Assembly (NCBI RefSeq): GCF_001274785.1
Contig: NZ_LHPI01000001.1
Location: 372,001 to 436,000 of the forward strand
Direction of reading: 5' to 3'
DNA from: Vibrio hepatarius
GTDB lineage: Bacteria; Pseudomonadota; Gammaproteobacteria; Enterobacterales; Vibrionaceae
DNA: 64,000 bases
Shown in pieces: positions 9,044 through 17,590 of the stretch. Within the stretch, counting starts at the first letter, position 1. Each line of letters begins with the position of its first letter. The notes under the pieces were generated by a model. It did not search any database. It had not been told where the DNA came from and saw only the letters and a program-made list of their open reading frames with translations. The position numbers were made by a program, and so were the translations under genes.

Positions 9044-9913
9044 TTAATAGAGGTCGCGGTCTGATTGTTTGACGATCTGGTTGAAGTCATCGTGATCGGA
9101 AAGCTGCTGGCTCTGTTGCCACATTTGAATCACTTGTCGGCAGAGAAGGAAGTCCAGCCCTAACTGGTCAGCAAGCTTTTCTGCTAAGCCAACATCTTTG
9201 CGCATTAGTCCCATGGTAAAACCCGAGTCATAAGCGCGGTTAAGAATCCATTTCTCGAAGTTCACTTGGCTGACGCCGCTGCGCCCTGAGCCCGCGTTAA
9301 TTCCGGCCAACACTTTATGCGGGTCGACTCCGGCTTTGGCTGCCATGCTGATCACTTCAGCGTTAGTAATCAGGTGCGCTGCACACAACATGTTGTTAGC
9401 GATTTTGGCAATGTTGCCTGCTCCAACATCACCGATGTGGACCTGCACCGCGCTGATTTTTTCAAGAACCGGCATTACTTTGTTTACTGTCGCTTCATTG
9501 CCACCGAGTACCATACTCATCGTGCCAGACGCCGCGCCCGCAGGGCCGCCTGAGACGGGCGCATCAATAAACTCAATGCCTTTGCTTTGTAATGCTTTAG
9601 CAACCTTACGACTCACCTCGGCTTCAGAAGTTGTGGTGTCGATGATAGTCAGTCCGGCGTGTCCGAGCGCGAGAAGCCCATTATCCGCTAAGCAAAGCTG
9701 CTCAACATGCTCGGCTTTCGGTAAGGAAAGGATGATGACATTACAAAGTGCGGTGAACTCTTCGAGCGAATGAATCGGCGTGACGCCTTTTGTCGCAATT
9801 GCGTCAAGCGCTTGTGTTGATAGGTCATAGCCGTACACTTGTTCACCTTTGCTCGCCAGCGTGGCTGCCATTCCTGAGCCCATATTTCCTAGGCCGATAA
9901 CGCCAATTTTCAT
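9044..9913 (-). CDS. 3-hydroxyisobutyrate-dehydrogenase-family NAD(P)-dependent oxidoreductase
   Basis: A 289-residue beta-hydroxyacid dehydrogenase. The N-terminal Rossmann fold opens with MKIGVIGLGNMGSGMA, the substrate loop is DAPVSGGPAGAASG (118-131), and the catalytic lysine is K170 in GAGNIAKIANNM. The start is set at 9913 because AAGGA lies 7 bases before it; longer frames starting at 9919 or 9961 add residues before the conserved N-terminus. The family includes 3-hydroxyisobutyrate, tartronate-semialdehyde and related enzymes, and the substrate is not resolved here. It is co-transcribed with the aldehyde dehydrogenase downstream. Confidence 0.88.
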   Translation of the reverse strand: MKIGVIGLGNMGSGMAATLASKGEQVYGYDLSTQALDAIATKGVTPIHSLEEFTALCNVIILSLPKAEHVEQLCLADNGLLALGHAGLTIIDTTTSEAEVSRKVAKALQSKGIEFIDAPVSGGPAGAASGTMSMVLGGNEATVNKVMPVLEKISAVQVHIGDVGAGNIAKIANNMLCAAHLITNAEVISMAAKAGVDPHKVLAGINAGSGRSGVSQVNFEKWILNRAYDSGFTMGLMRKDVGLAEKLADQLGLDFLLCRQVIQMWQQSQQLSDHDDFNQIVKQSDRDLY

Positions 9914-10135
9914 ATCCATATCCTTAGTTTTGTCCCTAAACCACGCAGAGAGAACTGCCAACTTGTATTCAATAGCAGAGTGAATCGAACTCTGAATGAA
10001 ACGAATTGATTGTGATTTTGTTAATAAATATGAGTGTTTTTGCTTTGATTTGGAGTATAAGTAGGCATAGTGTTCTGAACAATAAACTCAATTTTTAAAA
10101 ATGTTGCGATGACGGCAACGCACAATGGGTGGTGT

Positions 10136-11062
10136 ATGAGCTTCTTGCAGGAAAACCGAATCAAGTTCTTTTACGAAGCCGTGCAACACGGAAGTGTTAG
10201 GGCGGCAGCTGACTTTCTCAACGTCGCGCCATCTGCGGTCAGTCGTCAAATCAGTCAACTGGAAAATGAGCTGGATACGGTGCTGATAGAGCGTCATCGA
10301 CGTGGAATTAAACCCACAGAAGCGGGTGAAGAGCTGCTGAAATACTACAAGCACTACCTGATCCAACAAGAGTTGTTGCTGGACAATTTAAAGTCTTTGC
10401 AGGGGTTGCAATCTGGCACGATTGAGCTGGCTATTGGGGAGGGTTTCATCAACATCGTCAGCAAAGCGATGTGCGTGTTCGCCGAAAAGTACCCAGATAT
10501 CAAAATCGTCCTTTCCATTCACAGTGGTAACGATGTATTACGCAAAGTGGTAGAGGATGATGCGCATGTTGGGGTGGTATTTAATCCGCCGCAACACCCT
10601 AAGATCCGCACCCATTACACCGCGATGCATCCGATGATTATTGCAGTTGGAAAGCAGCACTCGCTCAACAATGAAGCCACGCCAATTACTATGTCGGTAT
10701 TAAAGAAATATCCGCTTGCACTGCCAGATTTGGCCCACGGCGTAAGACAGTTAATTGAAGAAGTAGAGAAAGAAGAAAACGTTACGCTCACGCCGAATGT
10801 GATCAGCAATAACATGACAGCGCTGCACTGCTATGCTTCTCATGGCGGGGCGACCATTATGCCTAACTTTATGCTGAAAAGTATGCCCGATTGGTACACC
10901 TCACTAAACAGTTTGCCGTTTGACAATCAACGCTTGAACAATACGGGCTCGGCGGTATTCACCCGTTTGGGCAGGCAATTGGGCCCTGGGCCAAGTGAGT
11001 TTATCAAGTGCCTGGTGGCGCTTTTTAAGCAAGAGTTGGACAACGACACACCGGCAGCTTAG
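10136..11062 (+). CDS. LysR-family transcriptional regulator of the dehydrogenase pair
   Basis: A 308-residue LysR protein. The helix-turn-helix is in GSVRAAADFLNVAPSAVSRQISQLE near the N-terminus, followed by a substrate-binding domain from about residue 90. The start is put at 10136 because GGGTGG lies just upstream; an ATG at 10109 would add nine residues. It diverges from the HIBADH-aldehyde dehydrogenase operon across a 222-base gap, which suggests it controls that operon and perhaps the oppositely placed glyoxalase and acetyltransferase genes. The effector is unknown. Confidence 0.85.
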   Translation: MSFLQENRIKFFYEAVQHGSVRAAADFLNVAPSAVSRQISQLENELDTVLIERHRRGIKPTEAGEELLKYYKHYLIQQELLLDNLKSLQGLQSGTIELAIGEGFINIVSKAMCVFAEKYPDIKIVLSIHSGNDVLRKVVEDDAHVGVVFNPPQHPKIRTHYTAMHPMIIAVGKQHSLNNEATPITMSVLKKYPLALPDLAHGVRQLIEEVEKEENVTLTPNVISNNMTALHCYASHGGATIMPNFMLKSMPDWYTSLNSLPFDNQRLNNTGSAVFTRLGRQLGPGPSEFIKCLVALFKQELDNDTPAA

Positions 11063-11109
11063 CTATTAATAATCTGAGCATATGCGTCGTTATCTCGAAG
11101 CTGAATTCT

Positions 11110-11997
11110 CTACGATTCAATAAACTCTAAAATGACGTTTCCGGCCAGTTCTGGCTGGATTAATACGCGATGCTCATCGTCAAAAAATGGCACCTTGTTG
11201 GCGTGGAGCAATTGTTTCAGCCCAGTCAAGCTGGTGGTGTTTAATGTCATTGCCACCGCGTGGGGCCGTTCACTGCTCGTCGTTGGCAGTTCCACAGGGT
11301 GAAAAACAGTTTCGGCCTTATCACGCGAAACTGCACGTAACCAACCGCACCCGCTATCGACTTCCACTTTATCGTCGAAACGCTGAACTTTATCTTGGTA
11401 GATTGATTGCCAACGTTGCTGGTAAAGGTCGAGGTCACCAATGTAGGTCAATCCGGCAATCCCAGTGACTCCGTTTGCGTGTTGTTGCCAACCTTTTACC
11501 CAAATTAGCTCAGGGCGGTGTTGGTGACAGATAAAATTGGAGACATCCGGTGCTTCATCATCAATAAACAGCGCCAGTGAGACAACGGCTTCGTCCGGGC
11601 TGCCATCGGGTAAGGTCATCTTGCGGCGAAAGTCGATTCGCCCTTGGCTGTTTAGCCCTTGCTCGATAAGGGATGCGTGGTCTGCATCTGCGTCTTTACT
11701 GTGTAAGGCAACCAAGGAGATGCCTTCTTCACCACGTTGTAAAAACGAACCCAGTTGTCGACCAAAACAAAAACCGTTCACTGAGTTGGTGCCAAATTTT
11801 GACTCGTCATCGACACCAATCACTTCAATAAAGTTGCCGGGAAACATCAGCAATGAGGTAACGGTTCCCCAAGGATGATAACTGATTGGAGAAGGGCTAA
11901 ACCCTAGCGCTCTGAACTGATCTAGAGCTTGCGCGTGGTCTTTGACGGTGACTAATGGATGGTCAATACCGTAAGTTTGCTGTCCGATAGCGCTCAT
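11110..11997 (-). CDS. glyoxalase-like (VOC superfamily) protein
   Basis: A 295-residue protein of the glyoxalase-like domain type, with paired beta-alpha-beta-beta-beta modules. The first opens GIDHPLVTVKDHAQALDQFRALGF, giving a possible metal His, and the second has GVTGIAGLTYIGDLDLYQQRW around residue 178. An Ile-Glu-Phe-like ending (VILEFIES) is common in this superfamily. Possible roles are a metal-dependent lyase, isomerase or dioxygenase acting on the pathway encoded around it. It lies nine bases downstream of the serine acetyltransferase paralogue on the same strand, so they share a transcript. I could not assign a substrate. Confidence 0.7.
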   Translation of the reverse strand: MSAIGQQTYGIDHPLVTVKDHAQALDQFRALGFSPSPISYHPWGTVTSLLMFPGNFIEVIGVDDESKFGTNSVNGFCFGRQLGSFLQRGEEGISLVALHSKDADADHASLIEQGLNSQGRIDFRRKMTLPDGSPDEAVVSLALFIDDEAPDVSNFICHQHRPELIWVKGWQQHANGVTGIAGLTYIGDLDLYQQRWQSIYQDKVQRFDDKVEVDSGCGWLRAVSRDKAETVFHPVELPTTSSERPHAVAMTLNTTSLTGLKQLLHANKVPFFDDEHRVLIQPELAGNVILEFIES

Positions 11998-12006
11998 AAT
12001 TGATTC

Positions 12007-12768
12007 CTAAACTTGTTCTGATTGCGTAGAAAGGGTTGCCAGTGACGACGGTGCTTGACCAACAGGTTTCGCGGGAGCACCTGCGACCACTACGCCATTG
12101 GAGACCGGTTTTAACACGACAGAGTTTGCCGCGACGATGGCGTTTTCACCGACTTCGATGTTTCCGAGCACGCTAGCACTGGCACAAATCAGAGCGCCGC
12201 GGCGTATTTTGGGGTGCCTGTCTCCGGTTTCATTCAGCGTACTGCCAAGCGTGACACCATGCCAGATACTGACTTCGTCTTCGACGACCGCTGTCTCTCC
12301 AATCACTAAACCAATCCCGTGGTCAATAAACAATCCTTGTCCAAGTTTAGCCGCTGGGTGGATATCGATGTTCCATTGCAGTGATATCCAGTTTTGCAAC
12401 AGTACTGCACTTTGGATATCTCCACTGTTCCAGATAGCGTGAGCGATTCGATAAGCTTGGATCGCAGCAATGCCACGAAAAGAAAGTAGCGCAGTTAAGT
12501 GGTCAGGACAGGCGGGGTTTAATGTCACGACGCGGTTAATGTCTGCTTCTGCTGCCGTTGCTATTTCAGGGTGATGGTTGACGATTTCATCAAACCACTC
12601 TTTGAGCAACGAACGTTGAAGGTGCTCTTGCAGGCTATCGGCTAAGTGTCCCGTTAACGCGCTAGGGAAGTCTTCATAGGCGAATATTTTAGAGTCGATG
12701 TAATCCTGCAGACGAGGATTTTTACGTACTAAGCCGTGCGCTTGTGTGTTGATGTCTGACCAAATCAT
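12007..12768 (-). CDS. serine O-acetyltransferase paralogue (CysE-like)
   Basis: A 253-residue acyltransferase. The N-terminal helical region (residues about 5-130) resembles the SATase N domain, and the C-terminal part is a left-handed beta helix of hexapeptide repeats. The IDIHPAA, GLVIGETAVVED and GDRHPKIRRG segments are hallmarks of CysE, including the catalytic His of the DRHPKI loop and the substrate Asp region. Expected chemistry is acetylation of L-serine or a related hydroxy amino acid from acetyl-CoA. The tight pairing with a glyoxalase-like gene, away from other cysteine genes, suggests a specialised paralogue rather than the housekeeping enzyme. Confidence 0.8.
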   Translation of the reverse strand: MIWSDINTQAHGLVRKNPRLQDYIDSKIFAYEDFPSALTGHLADSLQEHLQRSLLKEWFDEIVNHHPEIATAAEADINRVVTLNPACPDHLTALLSFRGIAAIQAYRIAHAIWNSGDIQSAVLLQNWISLQWNIDIHPAAKLGQGLFIDHGIGLVIGETAVVEDEVSIWHGVTLGSTLNETGDRHPKIRRGALICASASVLGNIEVGENAIVAANSVVLKPVSNGVVVAGAPAKPVGQAPSSLATLSTQSEQV

Positions 12769-13045
12769 TGATGTTACTCAAATGTTAACAATGAACTCAG
12801 TATAAATAGCGACTTTGATTGCGGACAATAAGGTTAACTGGCTTTTTTGTTGCGCTTAAGGCAACACAGAGTTCAGGCGATTTTTTGAACCAAGCTATCT
12901 GATTTATTTGGACGTAATTTCGCGCTCAGTACAAGTGTTGCGACTGCTTCCAAATTTACTCTGCAATCATAGATTCCATAGTAAATGTAAGGTTTATGGG
13001 TGCTTAACATACATCGATTAGCAAACATAACAAAAAGGAATCATG

Positions 13046-13765
13046 ATGAAGAAAAACGTTGTAGCGTTGGCATTATTAACTGCAGTTGCGTCTTCAAGTT
13101 ATGCCTCTGATTGGGGCTATGAGGGTGAGCATGGACCAGAGCATTGGGGTAATGTGGCAGCAGAATGTGCGCAAGGTAAGAATCAAAGCCCGATTGATAT
13201 CCATCAGCCTGTCGAAGCCGATCTGGTTGATCTTAATATCAATTACACCGGTGTGGTAACGGGCATCACCAACAATGGCCATACTTTGCAGGCAAAAGTG
13301 GAGGGGGCAAATACATTTAAAGTGGATGGTGTGGAGTTTTCACTCGCACAGTTCCATTTCCATACACCATCGGAAAACACGATAAAAAGTCAGCACTACC
13401 CGCTGGAAGCCCACTTTGTTAACGCAGATAAAGATGGCAACTTAGCGGTCATTGCGGTGATGTTTGATCAGGCACAATCGAGCAATCCTCAACTTGCACA
13501 TTTGCTAGAAGCGGCGCCTAAAAAAGGCGAGACTAAATCTCTCTCTAGCAGCTTTAAACTAACTGAGTTGCTGCCAAAAGAGGATGACTACTATCGTTTC
13601 AATGGTTCGTTGACGACGCCGCCTTGTAGCGAAGGCGTACGTTGGTTCGTGATGAAAGAAGCGAAGAGCCTGTCCGCTGGGCAAATCGGCCAGTTTGAAC
13701 AAGCGATGGGACACAACAATCGTCCGGTTCAGCCGCTGAACGCGCGTAAAGTGCTAACAGACTGA
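13046..13765 (+). CDS. periplasmic alpha-type carbonic anhydrase
   Basis: A 239-residue protein with signal peptide MKKNVVALALLTAVASSSYA. The mature part is an alpha-class carbonic anhydrase that interconverts CO2 and bicarbonate in the periplasm. The zinc ligands are H104 and H106 (QFHFHTPSE) and H123 (LEAHFVN). A TTPPCSEGV segment supplies the Thr and hydrophobic pocket residues, and two cysteines (C41 and the one in PPCSE) can form the usual disulphide. Start 13046 is chosen because AGGA lies 6 bases upstream; an ATG directly before it (13043) would add one Met. A strong terminator follows. Confidence 0.95.
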   Translation: MKKNVVALALLTAVASSSYASDWGYEGEHGPEHWGNVAAECAQGKNQSPIDIHQPVEADLVDLNINYTGVVTGITNNGHTLQAKVEGANTFKVDGVEFSLAQFHFHTPSENTIKSQHYPLEAHFVNADKDGNLAVIAVMFDQAQSSNPQLAHLLEAAPKKGETKSLSSSFKLTELLPKEDDYYRFNGSLTTPPCSEGVRWFVMKEAKSLSAGQIGQFEQAMGHNNRPVQPLNARKVLTD

Positions 13766-13778
13766 CTTGGAAGACGAG

Positions 13779-13806
13779 AAAGCCCGCCGAAGAAGGCGGG
13801 CTTTTT
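13779..13806 (+). terminator. intrinsic terminator after carbonic anhydrase
   Basis: A perfect 10-bp GC-rich stem (AAAGCCCGCC with GGCGGGCTTT, loop GAAGAA) is followed by five T. Confidence 0.92.
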
Positions 13807-13827
13807 ATTAGAGAATCACTGAGCAGC

Positions 13828-14274
13828 TTAGCTGTTTTGGGCGATTTGAGCGTATTGTCTTAGCAAGTCCGTTAGGGTGGTTACCCACTCCAAAGCGTTT
13901 TGTGGACTTTGCTTAACGATGATTTCGACGTGATTGCAGTGCGTTTGTAGCGGAATCGCACGCTCTAAATGGAAAGAAACCGCATAAAAGTGCCAAAGTA
14001 ACAGACGCTGCATGCGTTCAATGTTTTGTTGCTGGTTATCTGATTCGCTAAACAAAGCAGGAAGTTCGCTCAAGGCAATAGCGTTCATTCTTAGCATCGC
14101 GTCAAACTGCGCTTCTTGAAGTTTGTCTTCGGATTCGCTCTCATCGTGTTCAAAAGTAAACAGCTCGTTCATGGATTCTTCTGGGACCAGACGATGGACA
14201 AGTCTGAGGCTCAGTTCTTCGAGCTCTTCACGAGAGGATTGTGAAAGGGAAGCGTAAGTGTAGTCGCGTTGCAT
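13828..14274 (-). CDS. hypothetical cytoplasmic protein, mostly helical
   Basis: A 148-residue protein from the ATG at 14274, which follows a weak GAGA. The longer frame to 14376 is less likely because it would run through a strong hairpin at 14332-14358. There is no signal peptide or membrane segment. The sequence is acidic with several predicted helices, a central acidic stretch (HDESESEDK) and a conserved-looking YAVSFHLERA segment. I recognise no domain. It is convergent with carbonic anhydrase and shares the intergenic terminator region. Confidence 0.6.
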   Translation of the reverse strand: MQRDYTYASLSQSSREELEELSLRLVHRLVPEESMNELFTFEHDESESEDKLQEAQFDAMLRMNAIALSELPALFSESDNQQQNIERMQRLLLWHFYAVSFHLERAIPLQTHCNHVEIIVKQSPQNALEWVTTLTDLLRQYAQIAQNS

Positions 14275-14331
14275 GGTGATGTCTCGAACGTAAAAACGGT
14301 CGCGTATTGTATACCTGTAAGCCACAATTAT

Positions 14332-14358
14332 AAAAGCCCCACATGATTGTGGGGCTTT
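14332..14358 (-). terminator. terminator-like hairpin with no obvious upstream gene
   Basis: A perfect 11-bp stem (AAAGCCCCACA with TGTGGGGCTTT, loop TGAT). Read on the minus strand it is followed by TTTT. No minus-strand gene precedes it, so it would end a transcript starting in the 14360-14660 gap or act in the leader of the gene at 13828-14274. Confidence 0.6.
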
Positions 14359-14660
14359 GGGTTGTGCTTGTGTCAAGCCAATGACGTTGTTAGGGAGTAG
14401 GAATTATTTAAGGGTACGTTTAACCACTCAATATAAAACTAGAAGCCAAAGTTGCGTTAGCCAAGTATTTTATCAATTAAGAATGATTATATTTTCCGAA
14501 CTGTGACTCTACTCCATAATATGTGTGCAACAGCGTACGGAATTATTTCGTCTTCTCATCCTTTCCGCCAATAAAACACTCATAAAAGCCGATATTGATT
14601 GCAGAGTGAACAGTTGAACGTTTGCCTGAAAATATGTGATGAATATCTATTTTTGTTCGT

Positions 14661-14666
14661 TATACT
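14661..14666 (+). promoter_or_regulatory. candidate -10 box of nupC
   Basis: TATACT at 14661-14666 is a good sigma-70 -10 match. No convincing -35 was found; an ATGTGAT half-site at 14634-14640 may be a weak CRP half-site. A transcript from here would carry a leader of about 105 bases before the nupC start. The rest of the gap from 14360 shows no gene I can support. Confidence 0.4.
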
Positions 14667-14679
14667 TTCCGCCCGGTTA

Positions 14680-14768
14680 AGAGCAGTGCTCTACCAATAC
14701 AAGCCGTCACAGGGAATGGTGAATGACCCCACGGACCGGACCAGCTGCCAACTCAATGCTTGTAGAGG
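14680..14768 (+). promoter_or_regulatory. structured leader of nupC, possible cis-regulatory RNA
   Basis: Two parts are visible. First a hairpin AGAGC-AGT-GCTCT (14680-14692). Then a domain closed by a perfect 7-bp stem, TACAAGC (14698-14704) with GCTTGTA (14758-14764). Inside the domain CGT (14705-14707) can pair with ACG (14731-14733) and GGG (14712-14714) with CCC (14727-14729). The 3' strand of the closing stem abuts the GAGG ribosome site (14765-14768), nine bases before the nupC ATG, so forming or opening this stem could control translation. I do not recognise it as a named riboswitch class with confidence. Confidence 0.5.
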
Positions 14769-14777
14769 TTATCTTAA

Positions 14778-15986
14778 ATGAATGTTTTATTTGGCTTAAT
14801 CGGTATAGTCGTACTGTTAGCGTGTGCAGTATTACTATCAGAAAGTCGCAAGTCGATTAATTGGAAAACAGTGTCTCGTGCATTGTTGCTTCAAGTCGGG
14901 TTTGCTGCTTTGGTGCTGTATTTCCCTTGGGGACAAGCCGCACTAACCAGTTTAAGTAGTGGTGTTTCGAGTCTATTAGGATTTGCCGATGAAGGTATTC
15001 GATTCCTATTTGGTGACTTAGCTAATACTGGTTTTATCTTTGCTGTTCGCGTTCTCCCTATTATCATTTTCTTCAGTGCTTTAATCTCTGCCCTTTATTA
15101 CTTAGGTATCATGCAAAAAGTCATCGAATTTATCGGTGGTGGCATCCAGAAATTCCTTGGTACCAGTAAAGCTGAATCCCTCGTTGCGACAGGCAATATC
15201 TTCCTTTCTCAGGGTGAATCTCCTCTTCTTGTTCGTCCATTCCTCTCTCGTATGACTCGCTCTGAATTGTTCGCTGTAATGGCTGGTGGTATGGCGTCGG
15301 TAGCGGGCAGTGTACTTGGTGGCTATGCAGGATTGGGCGTTGAGCTTAAATACCTTATTGCCGCGAGTTTTATGGCTGCACCGGGTAGCTTGATGATGGC
15401 GAAAATTATCGTTCCTGAACGTGATACGCCGGTTGACCAATCCTCTGTTGAAATGGACAAAGCGCAAGAAAGTAACGTTATCGATGCACTGGCGAGTGGC
15501 GCGATGAACGGTATGAAGGTTGCGGTTGCCGTGGGTACTATGTTGATTGCCTTCGTCAGTGTGATCGCGATGGTTAACACCGGTCTTGAGAGCTTAGGTG
15601 AAGTAGCGGGTTTCGGTGGTATCACCCTGCAAGCGCTATTTGGTTACCTGTTCTCGCCACTGGCTTGGGTGATCGGCGTACCTTCTCACGAAGTGCTAGC
15701 CGCGGGTTCTTACATTGGTCAGAAGATCGTAATGAACGAATTTGTTGCCTTCATCGACTTTGTTGAGCACAAAGCGCTGCTTTCTGAGCACAGCCAAGTG
15801 ATCATCACTTTTGCGCTGTGTGGCTTTGCTAACATTGGCTCAATTGCTATCCAGCTTGGCTCTATTGGTGTGATTGCCCCAGAGCGTCGCTCTGAAGTGG
15901 CTAATCTAGGTATCAAAGCGGTTTTGGCTGGTACGTTAGCCAACCTGATGAGCGCATGTCTAGCGGGTATTTTTATCCTGCTATAA
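14778..15986 (+). CDS. nupC: NupC-type concentrative nucleoside transporter
   Basis: A 402-residue CNT-family inner-membrane protein that imports nucleosides with a cation (H+ or Na+). The layout is the family one: three N-terminal helices, a gate domain near 180-220, re-entrant hairpin HP1 carrying FLSQGESPL at about 146-154, a middle domain, and GQKIVMNEFVAF near 315-325, which supplies the conserved Asn-Glu of the substrate site. The usual GQTEAPL loop of HP1 reads SQGESPL here, keeping Gln and Glu but changing the residues between and around them, which may shift base preference. Start by GAGG nine bases upstream. The leader is structured (14680-14768). A terminator follows. Confidence 0.93.
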   Translation: MNVLFGLIGIVVLLACAVLLSESRKSINWKTVSRALLLQVGFAALVLYFPWGQAALTSLSSGVSSLLGFADEGIRFLFGDLANTGFIFAVRVLPIIIFFSALISALYYLGIMQKVIEFIGGGIQKFLGTSKAESLVATGNIFLSQGESPLLVRPFLSRMTRSELFAVMAGGMASVAGSVLGGYAGLGVELKYLIAASFMAAPGSLMMAKIIVPERDTPVDQSSVEMDKAQESNVIDALASGAMNGMKVAVAVGTMLIAFVSVIAMVNTGLESLGEVAGFGGITLQALFGYLFSPLAWVIGVPSHEVLAAGSYIGQKIVMNEFVAFIDFVEHKALLSEHSQVIITFALCGFANIGSIAIQLGSIGVIAPERRSEVANLGIKAVLAGTLANLMSACLAGIFILL

Positions 15987-16009
15987 GTTGTAAAACTCAC
16001 TTATATGAT

Positions 16010-16040
16010 AAAGCTCGGCCTTTGCGCCGAGCTTTTGTGT
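16010..16040 (+). terminator. intrinsic terminator after nupC
   Basis: A 10-bp stem (AAAGCTCGGC with GCCGAGCTTT, loop CTTTGC) followed by TTTTGTGTTTTT. Confidence 0.88.
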
Positions 16041-16173
16041 TTTTGCTAATCAGAAAGAAACCTGATTTACAGCAAAGCCTCTCATATTGTTAAGCGTAGG
16101 ATGTGCTCTATGGCCGCTGAGCCCGAATGATAAGAGCGTCATTATAAGAGAGTCATTACAAGAGATAGACACG

Positions 16174-17403
16174 ATGGATAAATTAGTACAACGCTTTCTG
16201 CGCTACGTTACCTTTGATACACAATCAAACCCAGATAATGCCCAATGCCCAAGTAGTGAAGGGCAGATGACCTTTGCGCAATACCTAAAACAAGAGCTGA
16301 TCGACCTCGGTCTGAGCGATGTTTCTCTCGATCACAACGGTTACTTGATGGCAAGGCTGCCGAGTAATATTGATTATCCTGTGCCCGCGGTGGGATTCAT
16401 CGCCCATATGGACACCGCGCCGGATGCGTCGGGTAAAAATGTGAAACCACAGATTGTTGAAGACTATCAAGGCGGTGATATCGCACTAGGCAAAGGCGAC
16501 GAAGTGCTGTCTCCTATCCAATATCCAGAGCTTCATAAGCTTCATGGACACAACTTAATTACCGCAGACGGTACCACATTACTAGGGGCAGACAACAAAG
16601 CTGGGATTGCGGAAATCCTTACCGCGGTCGCGCATCTTATTGCTAACCCGGATATCGCTCATGGTGATATCTGCATTGGCTTTACGCCAGATGAAGAAAT
16701 TGGCCGTGGCGCAAACTTATTTGATGTCGAGAAGTTTGGCGCAGAGTGGGCGTACACGATTGATGGTGGCCCTGTAGGTGAGTTGGAATACGAGAATTTT
16801 AATGCCACTACCGCCGATGTGATTTGCCATGGTGTGAATGTTCATCCGGGAACCGCGAAAGACAAAATGGTGAATTCGATGAATATCGCCGCCAAATTCC
16901 AACTTATGATGCCGGAAGATGAAACTCCAGAAGCCACTGACGGATACCAAGGTTTTTATCATTTAAAATCGGCACGTATGTCGGTAGCACGTAGTGAGCT
17001 AAGTTATATTATTCGCGACTTTGAACGCGACGGTTTAGCACAAAGGAAAGCCTTTATGCAGCAAAAGGTTGATGAACTAAATTCGGCCTTAAATAGAGGT
17101 AAAGTTGAATTAAAATTGACAGATAGTTATTTCAATATGAAAGAAATGGTTGAACCATTCCCACATATTATTGATTTGGCTAAACAAGCAATGGAAGCAT
17201 GTGACATTGAGCCGATAATCAAGCCGATTCGTGGTGGAACCGATGGCGCGAGATTATCCTTTATGGGGCTACCATGTCCTAATATTTTTACTGGTGGGTA
17301 TAATTTTCATGGTATTCATGAGTTTATCACGATAGAAGGCATGGAGCAGGCGGTGAATGTGATTGTTACGCTATCTAATCGAATTGCTTTGCAGTATAAA
17401 TAA
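16174..17403 (+). CDS. pepT: peptidase T (tripeptide aminopeptidase)
   Basis: A 409-residue M20-family zinc aminopeptidase that removes the N-terminal residue of tripeptides in the cytoplasm. The two-zinc site is built from the His of [11 protein letters not shown], the Asp of LLGADNKAG, the Glu pair of TPDEEIGRG (the first is the catalytic base), the Asp of YTIDGG and the late His of YNFHGIHEF. Start 16174 ([18 protein letters not shown]) is chosen because it matches the family N-terminus; a longer frame to 16087 adds 29 unrelated residues. AAGAGA lies upstream. Length is within one residue of E. coli PepT. Confidence 0.95.
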   Translation: MDKLVQRFLRYVTFDTQSNPDNAQCPSSEGQMTFAQYLKQELIDLGLSDVSLDHNGYLMARLPSNIDYPVPAVGFIAHMDTAPDASGKNVKPQIVEDYQGGDIALGKGDEVLSPIQYPELHKLHGHNLITADGTTLLGADNKAGIAEILTAVAHLIANPDIAHGDICIGFTPDEEIGRGANLFDVEKFGAEWAYTIDGGPVGELEYENFNATTADVICHGVNVHPGTAKDKMVNSMNIAAKFQLMMPEDETPEATDGYQGFYHLKSARMSVARSELSYIIRDFERDGLAQRKAFMQQKVDELNSALNRGKVELKLTDSYFNMKEMVEPFPHIIDLAKQAMEACDIEPIIKPIRGGTDGARLSFMGLPCPNIFTGGYNFHGIHEFITIEGMEQAVNVIVTLSNRIALQYK

Positions 17404-17417
17404 CATCGCGTCTAAAC

Positions 17418-17446
17418 AATGAGCTTCAACTGACTTGAAGCTCATT
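17418..17446 (+). terminator. hairpin after pepT
   Basis: A perfect 12-bp stem (AATGAGCTTCAA with TTGAAGCTCATT, loop CTGAC). The downstream T tract is broken (CCTTCATTTG), so it is a moderate terminator. Confidence 0.65.
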
Positions 17447-17557
17447 CCTTCATTTGTTAATAAATTTAAATATAGTTTAATTAATTTTAATGTTTTATAA
17501 ACAATGCATTTTATCTGTTTTAAATATATCTAAATTTAAAGAATCTTATTTATGGCA

Positions 17558-17590
17558 CCATATATTGTAAGTCAATTCTTACATATATGG
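17558..17590. promoter_or_regulatory. imperfect palindrome in the AT-rich upstream region of the giant repeat-protein locus
   Basis: CCATATATTGTAAG (17558-17571) and CTTACATATATGG (17578-17590) are inverted copies that differ by one inserted T, around a six-base centre. The element sits about 160 bases before the giant gene, in a 300-base stretch (17455-17751) that is strongly AT-rich and holds no gene. It could be a regulator site or a hairpin, and the AT bias would also suit H-NS binding. No promoter could be fixed with confidence. Confidence 0.45.

Noticed and set aside
14676..14697. Resemblance of the minus-strand sequence to a tRNA D-arm and anticodon arm
   Set aside because: Only about 30 bases match loosely. 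There is no acceptor stem, T-arm or CCA, so it is not a tRNA.
14698..14768. Calling the nupC leader a cobalamin riboswitch outright
   Set aside because: Two core-like stretches are present, but the length, the missing CCCGCAACTGT core and the absence of other family parts do not allow that name. It is reported as an unnamed structured leader.
14599..14781. A 60-codon frame running through the nupC leader
   Set aside because: It starts at a non-ATG codon, overlaps the structured leader and the nupC start, and has no domain-like sequence. The leader explains the region better.
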